From assembly GCA_023425865.1 (NCBI GenBank), contig JAFABV010000005.1, positions 1 to 50,095 on the forward strand: a stretch of DNA of 50,095 nucleotides, given 5' to 3'. The translations under genes were made by a program, and so were the position numbers. The notes beneath the pieces are model-generated. The model saw nothing but the letters and a program-made list of their open reading frames with translations, was not told where the DNA came from and ran no database searches. Position 1 is the first letter of the stretch. Each line of letters opens with the position of its first letter. Positions 7,685-17,008 of the stretch are shown here, piece by piece. This stretch comes from Bacteroidota bacterium. GTDB taxonomy: Bacteria > Bacteroidota > Bacteroidia > Bacteroidales > Bacteroidaceae.

Positions 7685-8860
7685 ATGAACAACCAAACCC
7701 AAGCCATTCATCTGCCCTATGTGCGGCGCGATGCCTTCGACGCACTAAGTATGCCCGTGTACAATGCTGTGGCCTACGAGTTCGACGATGCCCAAACCAT
7801 GAGCGATGCCTTTTGCAACCGCATCGACGCTCCCGACTACGCGCGCTGTGAGAACCCCACTACACGCTACTTCGAGGAGCGCGTCAAAGCCCTTACCGGC
7901 GCTCATGCCGTAACGGCCATGAACAGTGGCATGGCGGCTATCAGCAACATGCTCATGGCGCTTACCGCACAGGGAAAGAATGTCATTACCTCGCGTCATC
8001 TCTTTGGCAATACCTTCTCATTGCTCACCAAGACCCTCGGCCGTTTTGGCGTGGAGACACGACTGGCTGATCTCACCAACCTCGAAGAGGTAGCGGCACT
8101 CATCGACGAGAATACGAGCTGCATCTTCCTTGAGGTGCTCACCAATCCGCAAATGGAAGTTGCCGACCTACGTGCTTTGGCCGCTATTGCACACAGTAAG
8201 CACGTGACGCTCGTTGCCGACACGACCGCCATTCCTTTCATCAAGTTCAACGCCCACGACCTCGGCGTAGACATCGAGGTGGTGTCGAGCACCAAGTACA
8301 TCAGTGGTGGTGCCACCTCGTTAGGTGGACTCATCATCGACTACGGTACGGTGCAAGGCTTCTCCGACACGGTGAAAAACGAACTTGTATTCAATCTTGG
8401 GGCCTATATGGGTGCGCAGGTGGCCGCTATGCAGATTACAGGACTTGAGACGCTCGATGCCCGCTACCGGGTGCAGAGTGCCAATGCACTGGAACTTGCC
8501 CGTCGGCTGCGCCAGCTGCCTCAGGTGAAGCACGTTAACTACGTGGGACTTGAGGATAATCCTTACCACCAATTGGCGAAGTCGCAGTTTGGCGATACCG
8601 CTGGTGCCATGGTCTGCATCGACTTAGAGAGCAAGGAGGCCTGCTTCAACTTCATCAATCGTCTCGGCCTTATCCACCGTGCCACCAATCTTTTCGACAA
8701 CCGCTCTTTGGCCATCCACCCCGCCAGCACCATCTTCGGACTATTCAGTGATGAGGAGAAGAAGGACATGGACGTGCTTGACACGACGATTCGCCTGAGC
8801 ATCGGACTGGAGCATGTGGATGATATCTTTGCTGATATCAAGCAGGCCTTGGAAAGGTAA
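7685..8860 (+). CDS. Cys/Met-metabolism PLP enzyme (cystathionine synthase/lyase type)
   Basis: 391 residues, the usual length of the trans-sulfuration family. Visible features are the NPTTRYFEERVKALTGA segment (58-74), SGMAAI (81-86) that cradles the cofactor phosphate, and the PLP-binding Lys204 in SSTKYISGG. The enzymes add sulfur to, or eliminate from, activated homoserine or cysteine compounds. Whether this one is a cystathionine gamma-synthase, an O-acetylhomoserine sulfhydrylase or a lyase cannot be decided by eye. Next to it on the same strand is a PatB/MalY-like C-S lyase, so the pair probably works in cysteine, homocysteine and methionine interconversion. Confidence 0.85.
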   Translation: MNNQTQAIHLPYVRRDAFDALSMPVYNAVAYEFDDAQTMSDAFCNRIDAPDYARCENPTTRYFEERVKALTGAHAVTAMNSGMAAISNMLMALTAQGKNVITSRHLFGNTFSLLTKTLGRFGVETRLADLTNLEEVAALIDENTSCIFLEVLTNPQMEVADLRALAAIAHSKHVTLVADTTAIPFIKFNAHDLGVDIEVVSSTKYISGGATSLGGLIIDYGTVQGFSDTVKNELVFNLGAYMGAQVAAMQITGLETLDARYRVQSANALELARRLRQLPQVKHVNYVGLEDNPYHQLAKSQFGDTAGAMVCIDLESKEACFNFINRLGLIHRATNLFDNRSLAIHPASTIFGLFSDEEKKDMDVLDTTIRLSIGLEHVDDIFADIKQALER

Positions 8861-9002
8861 AGGTGAAGAGCGGGGAGTGGAGAAGATACGCGTATAACGT
8901 AGGTAGGGCATTGTCACTCCGATAAGCCCTACGCTGCCAATCCAATTCATACCTCCACTCTTCACTTCGCTCACACTCCCTTCATTTTTACTATCATTGC
9001 TT
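8861..9002. repeat. Nested inverted repeat between the two PLP enzyme genes
   Basis: GTGAAGAG plus GTGGAG near 8863-8882 are matched by CTCCACTCTTCAC near 8953-8965. Inside, GTAGGGC near 8903 pairs with GCCCTAC near 8926. The arrangement could fold into a two-level stem; it is either a terminator or an inserted repeat. Confidence 0.45.
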
Positions 9003-10175
9003 ATGAAATACGATTTCTCTTCCATCATCGAACGCCGTGGCTCTGGCGATTTGATGCACGGAGCCCTTAAGCCCCGATGGGGACGCGACGACCTGCACCC
9101 CATGTGGGTGGCCGACATGGGCTTTGCGGTTTGTCCGGCCATCACCGATGCCTTACGCCGGCGTATCGAACACCCCATCTTTGGTTATACCATGACTCCG
9201 CGTGAATGGTACCCCGCCATTCATGACTGGGTGCTCAGCCATCATGACTGGGACATCAAACGCGAGTGGCTGTCGTTTATCCCTGGTATCGTCAAGGGCA
9301 TAGGTATGGTCATCAACGTCTTTGTCAAGCCCGACGAGAAAGTCATCGTTATGCCTCCCGTCTATCATCCGTTCTTCCTCACGCCCAAGGCCAATGGCCG
9401 TGAGGTGGTATGGAATCCGCTCAAGCGTATCGAGGGCGGCAGTTACACGATCGATTTCGACAATCTTGAGCGCGTGTGCGACGACAAGTGTCGACTCCTT
9501 ATTCTTTGTAATCCCCACAATCCCGCAGGCATCTGCTGGGATGCCGACACCCTGCGCCGGCTGGCTGACTTCTGCGCCGCGCATCATCTTCTCGTCATTT
9601 CCGACGAGATACACTGCGACCTGACGCTCTTCGGTCACAAGCATATACCCTTTGCCAGCGTCTCACAGACTGCTGCCGACATCAGCATTACCTTCCAGGC
9701 ACCGTCCAAGACCTTTAATGTCGCCGGTATTGTGGCCAGTTACGCCATTGTGCCCAACGATGAGCTACGTCAGCGCTTCTATGGTTGGCTTAAGGCCAAC
9801 GAATTGGACGAGGCGCATATCTTTGCCGACATCGTTGCCGTGGCTGCCTATACCGAGGGAGAAGAATGGCGCCGGCAACTCATCGTTTACCTTGAAGAGA
9901 ATATTCAGTTTGTAGAAGACTATTGCCGCAAGTACATGCCCCAGATTCGCCCTGTACGTCCCGAGGCCTCGTTCCTGGTGTGGCTCGACTGCCGTGCCTT
10001 AGGGCTCAACCATGCCCAGCTGCTCGACCTCTTCATCGACAAGGCCCATCTTGCGTTCAACGACGGCGAGATGTTCGGACCCGGCGGTGAAGGCTATATG
10101 CGCATGAACATCGGTTCACCTCGCGCCTACGTCGAGCAGGGACTCAGCCAGTTGGCCGAGGCGTTGCGTCGGTAA
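9003..10175 (+). CDS. PatB/MalY-type C-S lyase (PLP aminotransferase fold)
   Basis: 390 residues from the ATG at 9003; a TTG two codons earlier is less likely. The family signature WVADMGFAVCPAI (35-47), GYT at 61-63, NPHNPAG (170-176), ISDEIHCDL (199-207) and PLP Lys236 in APSKTFN place it in the MalY/PatB class, which cleaves cystathionine or cysteine conjugates to thiol, ammonia and pyruvate. Together with the upstream trans-sulfuration enzyme it suggests a sulfur amino acid module. No riboswitch is evident upstream. Confidence 0.9.
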   Translation: MKYDFSSIIERRGSGDLMHGALKPRWGRDDLHPMWVADMGFAVCPAITDALRRRIEHPIFGYTMTPREWYPAIHDWVLSHHDWDIKREWLSFIPGIVKGIGMVINVFVKPDEKVIVMPPVYHPFFLTPKANGREVVWNPLKRIEGGSYTIDFDNLERVCDDKCRLLILCNPHNPAGICWDADTLRRLADFCAAHHLLVISDEIHCDLTLFGHKHIPFASVSQTAADISITFQAPSKTFNVAGIVASYAIVPNDELRQRFYGWLKANELDEAHIFADIVAVAAYTEGEEWRRQLIVYLEENIQFVEDYCRKYMPQIRPVRPEASFLVWLDCRALGLNHAQLLDLFIDKAHLAFNDGEMFGPGGEGYMRMNIGSPRAYVEQGLSQLAEALRR

Positions 10176-10202
10176 TCCAGTTCCGGCATCGTTATCGACA
10201 AC

Positions 10203-10239
10203 GGCGCGGCAGCATCCCAAGTCAGGATGTCGCCGCGCC
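10203..10239 (+). terminator. GC-rich hairpin after the C-S lyase gene
   Basis: GGCGCGGC (10203-10210) with CATCC (10213-10217) pairs with GGATG and GCCGCGCC (10225-10239); 13 of 15 positions pair. CTTGTTGTTTG follows. Confidence 0.7.
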
Positions 10240-10694
10240 CTTGTTGTTTGTATATGGCATAGGCTGCCATATAACCGGCACGGTAGGAGAAAAGTGAGGA
10301 TGATGTACACACGCGGGGTTGTGGAACCCCTTCTCTATGTGCAATAGAAGTTGCGCAAATCTCATCGTTTGGGTTCCGCCTGTGCGTCATTCAGGCCTCG
10401 GCTATAGCGGAGTAGGGGGCGACATAACGCCGCTGTAAGTGGAGCCCAGTGCTGAGAAGGCGTGTCTGAAACGTGCTCATCTAATGATTCTTCGGGGAGA
10501 AGGACAAGATGGTTCTATATAGAATTATCTTGTGGTTCTATATAGAACTATCTGATGGTTTTATATAGAATTATCTGATGGTTTTATATAGAATCATTTT
10601 ATGGTTCTGTATAGAACGATTACGCCATCGGGGTGGAATCGTCAAGCGTAGATGTGGATTAGGCACGATACGGCGGACGTTATGACGCGAGCCT
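10240..10694. other. Gene-free spacer between the C-S lyase and mfd
   Basis: No gene is supported. The spacer holds a GC-rich hairpin at its start, about 150 bases that form an open frame on the reverse strand without domain signature (10127-10390, overlapping the lyase end), and the 23-base array at 10509. It separates convergently transcribed genes. Confidence 0.6.
10509..10623. repeat. 23-base palindromic tandem array, 5 units
   Basis: Units begin at 10509, 10532, 10555, 10578 and 10601. Each carries GTTCTATATAGAA or a one- or two-base variant (for example GTTTTATATAGAA), flanked by ATG and CAT-like arms. A weaker half-unit may precede it near 10484. Confidence 0.9.
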
Positions 10695-13600
10695 TTACGC
10701 CTGCCGCTCAATGTGCCGCAGTATCCCCACAGCCTCAGTCACCGTGAGTACGTTGTCAACATGCACGAGGCGGTGCCCGCGAGTGTCTTTGAAGGTGCAG
10801 CGTTTGGGATTGGCCATGACATAGTGTATGATGCGGCCAAAGGCGGTGCTCTGGAAGAACGGACTGTTGGGGTTAGAGACAAACTGCAAGTTCATCATGC
10901 CCTGACGCAGTATGACCTTTTCGCAACCTAATCTTTTGCCTACACGGCGCAGGGCCACTACCTGCATCAGCTCTTCGCCCTCGGGCGGCACAGGGCCGAA
11001 GCGGTCGACAAGACGTTGGCGGTAGGCCGACAGCTCGTCGTCGCTCTCAATGTTGTCGAGTTCGCGGTAGAGCAGCATACGCTCGCTGCTGCCCGGCACA
11101 TAGGTGTCGGGGTAGTACATTTCGAGGTCGCTCTCCAAGGCACAGTCGTCGACGAAGTCGCTGACCTCTATTTCCTTGCCTTGCTTGATGTCTTCTGCGT
11201 AGAGTTCGCCAAACTCCTCGTTCTTGAGTTCGGTGACGGCCTGAGTGAGAATCTTTTGGTAGGTCTCGTAGCCCAGGTCTTCCATGAAGCCGCTCTGTTC
11301 TGCGCCCAAAAGGTTGCCTGCGCCACGAATGTCGAGGTCTTTCATGGCGAGGTTGAAGCCGCTGCCCAATTCAGAGAAGGTCTCTAAGGCCTCTAAGCGT
11401 CGGCGTGCCTCGGGCGTGAGTACGCTCTTGGGCGGTGCCATGAGATAGCAGAAGGCCTTGCGGTTAGAGCGCCCCACGCGGCCTCGCATCTGGTGGAGGT
11501 CGGAGAGGCCAAAGTGGTGGGCATTGTTAACGATGATGGTATTGGCGTTGGGGATGTCGATGCCGTTCTCTACGATGGTGGTGGAGAGCAGCACGTCGTA
11601 GTCGTAATTGATAAAGCCCATGATGATCTTCTCAAGTTCCTCGGGCGACATTTGTCCATGGCCGATGGCCACGCGGCAGTCGGGCACGTACTTATGGATG
11701 AGTTCGGCAATCTCAGGAAGTGAGGAGATGCGGTTGCTTACGAGATACACCTGTCCGTTGCGACTCATCTCAAAGTTGATGGCATCGGCAATGACCTCGT
11801 GGCCGAAGGTGCAGAGCTCGGTGTGGATGGGGTAGCGGTTGGGTGGCGGTGTGCGCATGATGCTCATGTCGCGGGCACCCATCAAAGAGAACTGCAGGGT
11901 GCGGGGGATGGGTGTCGCCGACATGGTGAGGGTGTCGATATTGGTCTTGAGCTTGCGCAGCTTTTCCTTGGTAGAGACGCCAAACTTCTGCTCCTCGTCG
12001 ATGATGAGCATACCGAGGTCGTGCCACACCACGCTCTTGCTCAGTAGTTTGTGTGTGCCGATAATGATGTCGATCTTACCCGTGGCGAGGTCTTCGAGAA
12101 CCTGCTTGGTCTGTTTGGCGCTTCGTGCCCGTGAGAGGTAGTCTACCCTCACGGGGAAGTCCTTGAGGCGGTCGCGAAAGGTCTGGAAATGCTGAAAGGC
12201 CAATACGGTGGTGGGCACGAGCACGGCCACCTGCTTGGAGTCGCAGGCTGCCTTAAAGGCCGCCCGCACAGCCACCTCGGTCTTGCCGAACCCCACGTCG
12301 CCGCAGATGAGGCGGTCCATGGGCGTGGCTCGCTCCATATCGGCCTTGACCTCCTGGATAGACTTCAGCTGGTCGGGTGTGTCCTCATAGAGGAAGCTGG
12401 CCTCAAGCTCGTGCTGCATGAAGGTGTCGGCGGAGAAAGCGTACCCCTTCTCATGGCGCCGTTTGGCATAGAGGCGTATCAGGTCGCGGGCAATGTCCTT
12501 GATGCGTTTCTTGGTACGCTCCTTGAGACGGTCCCAGGCACCAGTGCCAAGGGTGCTCAGGCGAGGGGCCTCGCCGGCATCGGCTCGCCGGTATTTGGAG
12601 ATTTTGTAAAGCGAATGGATAGAGACATCTACCTTGTCGTTGTTCTGGTAGATGATGCGTATGACCTCTTGGAAGCCGCCCTCTCCCTGAGGTTTGGCGG
12701 GTGCGGGCTGACCAGGTCTCTGGCGCGCCGGCGTGGTGGGTATGGGTATGCGCACCAAGCCACCAAACTTGCCAATGCCGAAGTCTACATGCACGATATA
12801 GTCGCCCACTTCCATCTCTTGCAACTCCTTCATGGTGAGTGCCATCTTCCCGGCGCGGGCAGTATCCGACTTGAGGTTGTACTTGTGGAAACGGTCGAAG
12901 ATTTGGTGGTCGGTGAAGAAGCAGGCCCGCAGGTCGTTGTCGGTGAAGCCCTCGTGCAGCGTGCGGTCGATGGGGGTGAAGGTGATACCCGAGCGTTGTG
13001 CGTCGATGACCGAGCGCTCGGGGTCGGCGCCCATCTCGTCGAAAATATCTTTGAGGCGCTGGTGCTGCTTGGTGCTGTCGGCCAGGATATAGAGCTGGTA
13101 GCCCTGCAGGAGATAGTCTTCGAGACTTTGGCGCAGGAGTTGGAAGTTTTTGTGGAAGAGGGGTTGTGCCGTCGTGTGAAACATGATGGCGGCACTGCTG
13201 TCTTCGGCGCCCGCGGTGGGAGGGTTGCCGATGACCACCCGTTTGTGGCGCAAGGCATCGGCGGCAAACTGCGTAGCCGAGCAGAGCACACTCTCCTTTT
13301 GCATATCATGGCGTATCTGTGCCTGCTCCACCTCTGTGGCGCCCTCAAGGCGGTCGGTCAAGGCCTGGGTGGAGAAGCCTTCGTTGTAGATGCGCTCGAT
13401 GGTGCCTTGAACGAAGCTGAGGTCTTTGGTGACGAGCACGGCATCAGCGGGCAGGAACTGCAGGAAGGGAATCTTGGTAGACTGTGCCGCGGCAAGCTCG
13501 GGTACAATCTCTACCTCGGTCTGCCGGTCTTTAGACAGCTGGTCTTCGACGGTAAAGGTGCGGATGGTATCTATCTCGTCGCCAAAGAAGTCGACACGGA

Positions 13601-14198
13601 AAGGTAGCTCGTTAGAGAACGAGTAGATGTCGAGGATGCTTCCACGTACGGCAAACTGCCCGGGTTCGTAGACATAGTCTTTCTCGGTGAAGTTGAGGTC
13701 GCGCAGGCGATGCACGAGTTCGGTAGCGACGATGGTCTGTCCGGTCTTGAGCGAGATGCGCTTCTCGTCGAGGTGCTGTTGCGACACCACGAGTTCGGCA
13801 ATGGCCTCGGGGTGGGTTACTATGCAGAGGCTGCCGGCGCGGGGGGCTGCGGCGGTGGCTGCCAACTGGGCAAGCACCTCGGTGCGCAGTATCTCATTGG
13901 CCGCGTCACGCTGTCCGTATTTCACTGCCCGCCGGTAACTCGATGGGAAGAAGTAGGTGGCCGGCGCTAAGCTGCGCAGGTCGTTATAAAAATAACCGGC
14001 CTCGTCGGCATCTTCGAGGATAAAGACATATACGCGCGGTTGTGCGGCAATGGCGGCAAACGCTACAGGCGCTGACGAACCCACGAGCCCCTGCAGGTAG
14101 ATGACCTTGGCCGATGGGTCTTGCAGTAAACTGTTCAGGGCTCCGATTTGTGGAGCCCTGGCATAGCGTTGTTGTAATTCGGAAATATTCATCTTCAT
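10695..14198 (-). CDS. mfd: Transcription-repair coupling factor Mfd
   Basis: 1,167 residues from the ATG at 14198; the longer in-frame start at 14240 lies within the preceding gene. Mfd releases stalled RNA polymerase and recruits nucleotide excision repair. UvrB-like N-terminal modules are followed by the RNA polymerase interaction domain at about 456-540 (EVGDYIVHVDFGIGKFGG), Walker A GDVGFGKT near 630, IIDEEQKFGV near 733, helicase motifs such as MSATPIPRTL and QMRGRVGRSN, and the C-terminal TRCF domain. A Pro/Gln-rich insert (PTTPARQRPGQPAPAKPQG) interrupts the polymerase interaction domain. The preceding glycosyltransferase gene ends 9 bases before this ATG, so the two are probably cotranscribed. 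Confidence 0.97.
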   Translation of the reverse strand: MKMNISELQQRYARAPQIGALNSLLQDPSAKVIYLQGLVGSSAPVAFAAIAAQPRVYVFILEDADEAGYFYNDLRSLAPATYFFPSSYRRAVKYGQRDAANEILRTEVLAQLAATAAAPRAGSLCIVTHPEAIAELVVSQQHLDEKRISLKTGQTIVATELVHRLRDLNFTEKDYVYEPGQFAVRGSILDIYSFSNELPFRVDFFGDEIDTIRTFTVEDQLSKDRQTEVEIVPELAAAQSTKIPFLQFLPADAVLVTKDLSFVQGTIERIYNEGFSTQALTDRLEGATEVEQAQIRHDMQKESVLCSATQFAADALRHKRVVIGNPPTAGAEDSSAAIMFHTTAQPLFHKNFQLLRQSLEDYLLQGYQLYILADSTKQHQRLKDIFDEMGADPERSVIDAQRSGITFTPIDRTLHEGFTDNDLRACFFTDHQIFDRFHKYNLKSDTARAGKMALTMKELQEMEVGDYIVHVDFGIGKFGGLVRIPIPTTPARQRPGQPAPAKPQGEGGFQEVIRIIYQNNDKVDVSIHSLYKISKYRRADAGEAPRLSTLGTGAWDRLKERTKKRIKDIARDLIRLYAKRRHEKGYAFSADTFMQHELEASFLYEDTPDQLKSIQEVKADMERATPMDRLICGDVGFGKTEVAVRAAFKAACDSKQVAVLVPTTVLAFQHFQTFRDRLKDFPVRVDYLSRARSAKQTKQVLEDLATGKIDIIIGTHKLLSKSVVWHDLGMLIIDEEQKFGVSTKEKLRKLKTNIDTLTMSATPIPRTLQFSLMGARDMSIMRTPPPNRYPIHTELCTFGHEVIADAINFEMSRNGQVYLVSNRISSLPEIAELIHKYVPDCRVAIGHGQMSPEELEKIIMGFINYDYDVLLSTTIVENGIDIPNANTIIVNNAHHFGLSDLHQMRGRVGRSNRKAFCYLMAPPKSVLTPEARRRLEALETFSELGSGFNLAMKDLDIRGAGNLLGAEQSGFMEDLGYETYQKILTQAVTELKNEEFGELYAEDIKQGKEIEVSDFVDDCALESDLEMYYPDTYVPGSSERMLLYRELDNIESDDELSAYRQRLVDRFGPVPPEGEELMQVVALRRVGKRLGCEKVILRQGMMNLQFVSNPNSPFFQSTAFGRIIHYVMANPKRCTFKDTRGHRLVHVDNVLTVTEAVGILRHIERQA

Positions 14199-14206
14199 GT
14201 CAGATG

Positions 14207-14956
14207 TCAGGATGGAATATGGGGATAGGAGCGAAACCACCCGTCGAGGCGTAGGCGAATGACACCGAAGAGGGCCTCGCTGAAGATGCCGCCACTCATC
14301 TTGCTGGTGCCTTCCTGGCGGTTGACGAAGATGACTGACACCTCTTGTATCTTGAAGCCAATGCGATGGGCTGTGTATTTCATCTCAATCTGGAAAGCAT
14401 AGCCCTTAAAGCGAATCTTGTCGAGTTCGATGGTCTGGAGAACCCTGCGGCGATAACACACAAAGCCGGCCGTGGTGTCATGGACATCAATGCCGGTGAC
14501 CATGCGCACGTATTTGGAAGCAAAGTAACTCATGAGCACGCGACCCATGGGCCAGTTGACCACGTTGACGCCCGAGACGTAGCGCGACCCGACAGCGACA
14601 TCGGCTCCTTGGTCATGGCAGGCGGCATAAAGGCGCGGCAGGTCGTCAGGGTTGTGGCTGAAGTCAGCGTCCATTTCAAAGATGTACTCGTACTGATGCT
14701 CCAAGGCCCATCTGAATCCGGTGATATAGGCCGTGCCCAGTCCGAGTTTTCCTTTGCGTTCGATGATGAAGAGGCGGTCGGAGAACTCTGTGTCGATGAG
14801 TCGGTGTACTATCTGTGCCGTGCCGTCAGGACTTCCGTCCTCGATGACGAGGATGTGGAACGGCTTGTCTAAGGAGAATACGGCACGGATAATTTTCTCG
14901 ATGTTTTCCTTTTCGTTGTACGTGGGAATGATGACGATAGAGTCGCTGTCGTGCAT
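14207..14956 (-). CDS. Polyprenol-phosphate mannosyltransferase-like GT2 (DPM1 type)
   Basis: 249 residues. Begins with VIIPTYNEKENIEKII, then EDGSPDGTAQIV, MDADFSHNP with the metal-binding Asp residues, GSRYVSGVNVVNWP, and ends with GTSKMSGGIF, the full set of marks for dolichyl/polyprenyl-phosphate sugar synthases of the DPM1 class. No C-terminal membrane segments are present, so it is the soluble form that docks on the membrane. It transfers a sugar from a nucleotide donor to a polyprenyl phosphate, giving a lipid-linked donor for glycosylation outside the cytoplasm. First gene of a probable operon with mfd. Confidence 0.93.
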   Translation of the reverse strand: MHDSDSIVIIPTYNEKENIEKIIRAVFSLDKPFHILVIEDGSPDGTAQIVHRLIDTEFSDRLFIIERKGKLGLGTAYITGFRWALEHQYEYIFEMDADFSHNPDDLPRLYAACHDQGADVAVGSRYVSGVNVVNWPMGRVLMSYFASKYVRMVTGIDVHDTTAGFVCYRRRVLQTIELDKIRFKGYAFQIEMKYTAHRIGFKIQEVSVIFVNRQEGTSKMSGGIFSEALFGVIRLRLDGWFRSYPHIPS

Positions 14957-14980
14957 GGTGATATGTTGTTACTTATTGTG

Positions 14981-14988
14981 CAAAAGTA
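14981..14988 (-). promoter_or_regulatory. -7 box for the DPM1-like gene
   Basis: Reverse strand TACTTTTG followed by CAC, 25 bases before the ATG at 14956. Confidence 0.55.
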
Positions 14989-15024
14989 TGAAAATAAAGC
15001 CAAACGGCGAAAGATAACGCCGAG

Positions 15025-15783
15025 TTATTGGTCAGGATTTTCAACAAAGCCCTGATATTCGTCAACCAGTCCGCTCATCACCACGTGGTAGCTTTTGTCG
15101 CAGAGGTGGTCGATGTTCTCCCTGCCCTTGCCGATGGGCGCTATGGGTTCGTGGATAGTGAGCCGCAGCGGATGCCAGCTTACCCACTTGCCGTCGCGCA
15201 TGCGGGGCATGATGTTGAACGAACCATTGATGGTGAGCGGACATACCGGCAGCTGCAGTTCGTCGGCCAGCATGAAGGCGCCACGGAGAAAGATGCCCAT
15301 GTGGCCTGTGAAGGTGCGCGCTCCCTCGGGGAAAACCACCAAGGACATGCCTTCCTGGAGTATCTCTCGCGCCTTGTCGTAGGTTTCGCGCACCTTTGAG
15401 GGGCCACTGCGGTCTACGAAGATGTGGTGGGCGGCAGCGCAGGCCATGCCAACGAAGGGCAGGTGGCGTAGCGACTTCTTCATCATCCATTTGAAGTTGC
15501 GCCCCAAAAAGCCGTAGACGAGGAAGATGTCGAACATGCCCTGATGGTTGGCCACGAAGACATACGATTGTCCTCGGGTGAGGTGTTCGCGCCCTTCAAC
15601 CTTCACGGGAAGGAGCAGCAGGCGAATGGTGAGCTGTGACCACAGTCGCCCGGGATAGTAGCCCCAGAAGTGTCCATTACCGAGGATGCAGCCCACAATG
15701 GTGACGAGTGCGGTGAGGATAGTGAAAATCAGAAAGAGTGGCAGTACGATGACCAACTGCCACAGGCGATAGAGATACTTCAT
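15025..15783 (-). CDS. plsC: 1-acyl-glycerol-3-phosphate acyltransferase
   Basis: 252 residues. A membrane segment spans about 8-35. The acyltransferase motif NHQGMFD gives the catalytic His80 and Asp85, and VFPEGART is the substrate-binding block near residue 155. The enzyme makes phosphatidic acid at the inner membrane, or acylates another lysolipid. Its start codon overlaps the stop codon of the preceding metallophosphoesterase gene (ATGA, 15780-15783), so the two are translationally coupled. Confidence 0.93.
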   Translation of the reverse strand: MKYLYRLWQLVIVLPLFLIFTILTALVTIVGCILGNGHFWGYYPGRLWSQLTIRLLLLPVKVEGREHLTRGQSYVFVANHQGMFDIFLVYGFLGRNFKWMMKKSLRHLPFVGMACAAAHHIFVDRSGPSKVRETYDKAREILQEGMSLVVFPEGARTFTGHMGIFLRGAFMLADELQLPVCPLTINGSFNIMPRMRDGKWVSWHPLRLTIHEPIAPIGKGRENIDHLCDKSYHVVMSGLVDEYQGFVENPDQ

Positions 15784-16943
15784 TTTCTTGTCCGATGTAA
15801 AGTAATGACGTTGATTTCAGGTGTTACGCCAAAGCGGAATGGGATAAGGCCACCGATGCCTCCTGAGACGTTGAGCATCTGTCCGTCGTCTTCGTAGAGC
15901 CCCCAGTCTTCGTCGTAGCCCAGCTTGGTGAGACGTAGTCCGAAGAGGGAGAGCTGCCCGCCGTGTACATGTCCGCTAAGGGTGAGGGCCACGCGGTGGG
16001 AGGGTTTGATATAGCGGTCCCAAGCCTTGGGATTGTGTTGCAGGAGTATGACAAAGGCATCTTGCGGAATGCCATTCATGGTGGTGTGGAAGTCGGCGCT
16101 GTCGGGGCGTTCGAGGTTTTGCTCGCCTGCAACGAAGAGGGAATCGGTGCCACGCCTGACGACCGTGTGACTGTTGAGCAGCAGGTGCCATCCCATCTGA
16201 CGTTGGCGGTCGATGGTTTCCCGGCAGTTGGCAGCCTCAATGGCCGGTGTCTCGTCGATATACCAGCTGTAGTCGTGGTTGCCCAACACTGACACGATGC
16301 CATCGCGGGCCTTGAGCCTCGCGAGGATGGGCTGTACAGGCGCTATCTCTTGTGCCCGGATATTCTGCAGGTCGCCCGTGAAGGCGATGAGGTCGGGTTG
16401 CTGTGCGTTTATGCTGTCAATATCACGCTCAAGGAGTTTTACCTTCCCACCGATGAAGCTCCCCACGTGGGCATCGGTGAACTGTACGATGCGATAGCCC
16501 TCGAAGGCGGCGGGGAGATGGTCGAAGTAGGCGTCGACACGCTTCACCTCGAGCTTGTCCACGCCGATGGTCGAGCCATAGATAAGTATAAACCAAGTAC
16601 ATAGGATGAGTACCAGGGCAACAAGGTTACCCCCATTGCGGTGGGTGTGGGTGAGGCGACACCACCATAGGCCAAGACCCGAACATAGGGCGTACAGCGC
16701 CTTGGGCACGACGATGAGTCCTACGAGGAACATAAAAATGTTGACCGCGCGGATGTCATCGGGAATGAAGTTGCGGATGGAGGCTAACGCCACACTATAG
16801 CCCAGCATCAGCAGTCCGGGCAGCCACCACATCAGCCGTCGCCACCAGCTGTTTTTGAACAGCCGTTTGCCATGTACCTGGTCGATGTACAGATCGGGCA
16901 GGACAATGGCTAAGATGATGGGGATGAGTATTTTGGCAATCAC
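15780..16943 (-). CDS. Membrane-anchored calcineurin-like metallophosphoesterase
   Basis: 387 residues. Four hydrophobic segments (about 2-18, 37-55, 66-92, 106-124) precede a phosphoesterase domain with all metal motifs: D157-x-H159 in FTDAHVG, GD at 190-191, GNHD at 221-224, and SGHVHGGQ near 330. The domain is expected on the periplasmic side or at the membrane face. Relatives are YkuE-type and lipid A precursor phosphatases; coupling to plsC suggests a lipid substrate. That role is inference. Confidence 0.88.
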   Translation of the reverse strand: MIAKILIPIILAIVLPDLYIDQVHGKRLFKNSWWRRLMWWLPGLLMLGYSVALASIRNFIPDDIRAVNIFMFLVGLIVVPKALYALCSGLGLWWCRLTHTHRNGGNLVALVLILCTWFILIYGSTIGVDKLEVKRVDAYFDHLPAAFEGYRIVQFTDAHVGSFIGGKVKLLERDIDSINAQQPDLIAFTGDLQNIRAQEIAPVQPILARLKARDGIVSVLGNHDYSWYIDETPAIEAANCRETIDRQRQMGWHLLLNSHTVVRRGTDSLFVAGEQNLERPDSADFHTTMNGIPQDAFVILLQHNPKAWDRYIKPSHRVALTLSGHVHGGQLSLFGLRLTKLGYDEDWGLYEDDGQMLNVSGGIGGLIPFRFGVTPEINVITLHRTRK

Positions 16944-17008
16944 GGTAACGTGGGTGAGGCGTGAGAGGTGTTAAGCGGTGATGGGGCGGGGCGGTGGGCG
17001 TTTATGTG

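Noticed and set aside
10127..10390. Reverse-strand frame of 87 residues overlapping the end of the C-S lyase gene
   Set aside because: It runs through the terminator hairpin and the lyase coding end and shows no promoter. It may be part of a dispersed intergenic sequence but not a gene that I can support.
12189..13607. Plus-strand frame of 472 residues inside mfd
   Set aside because: Antisense shadow of a certain gene, produced by codon bias in GC-rich coding DNA; no motif.
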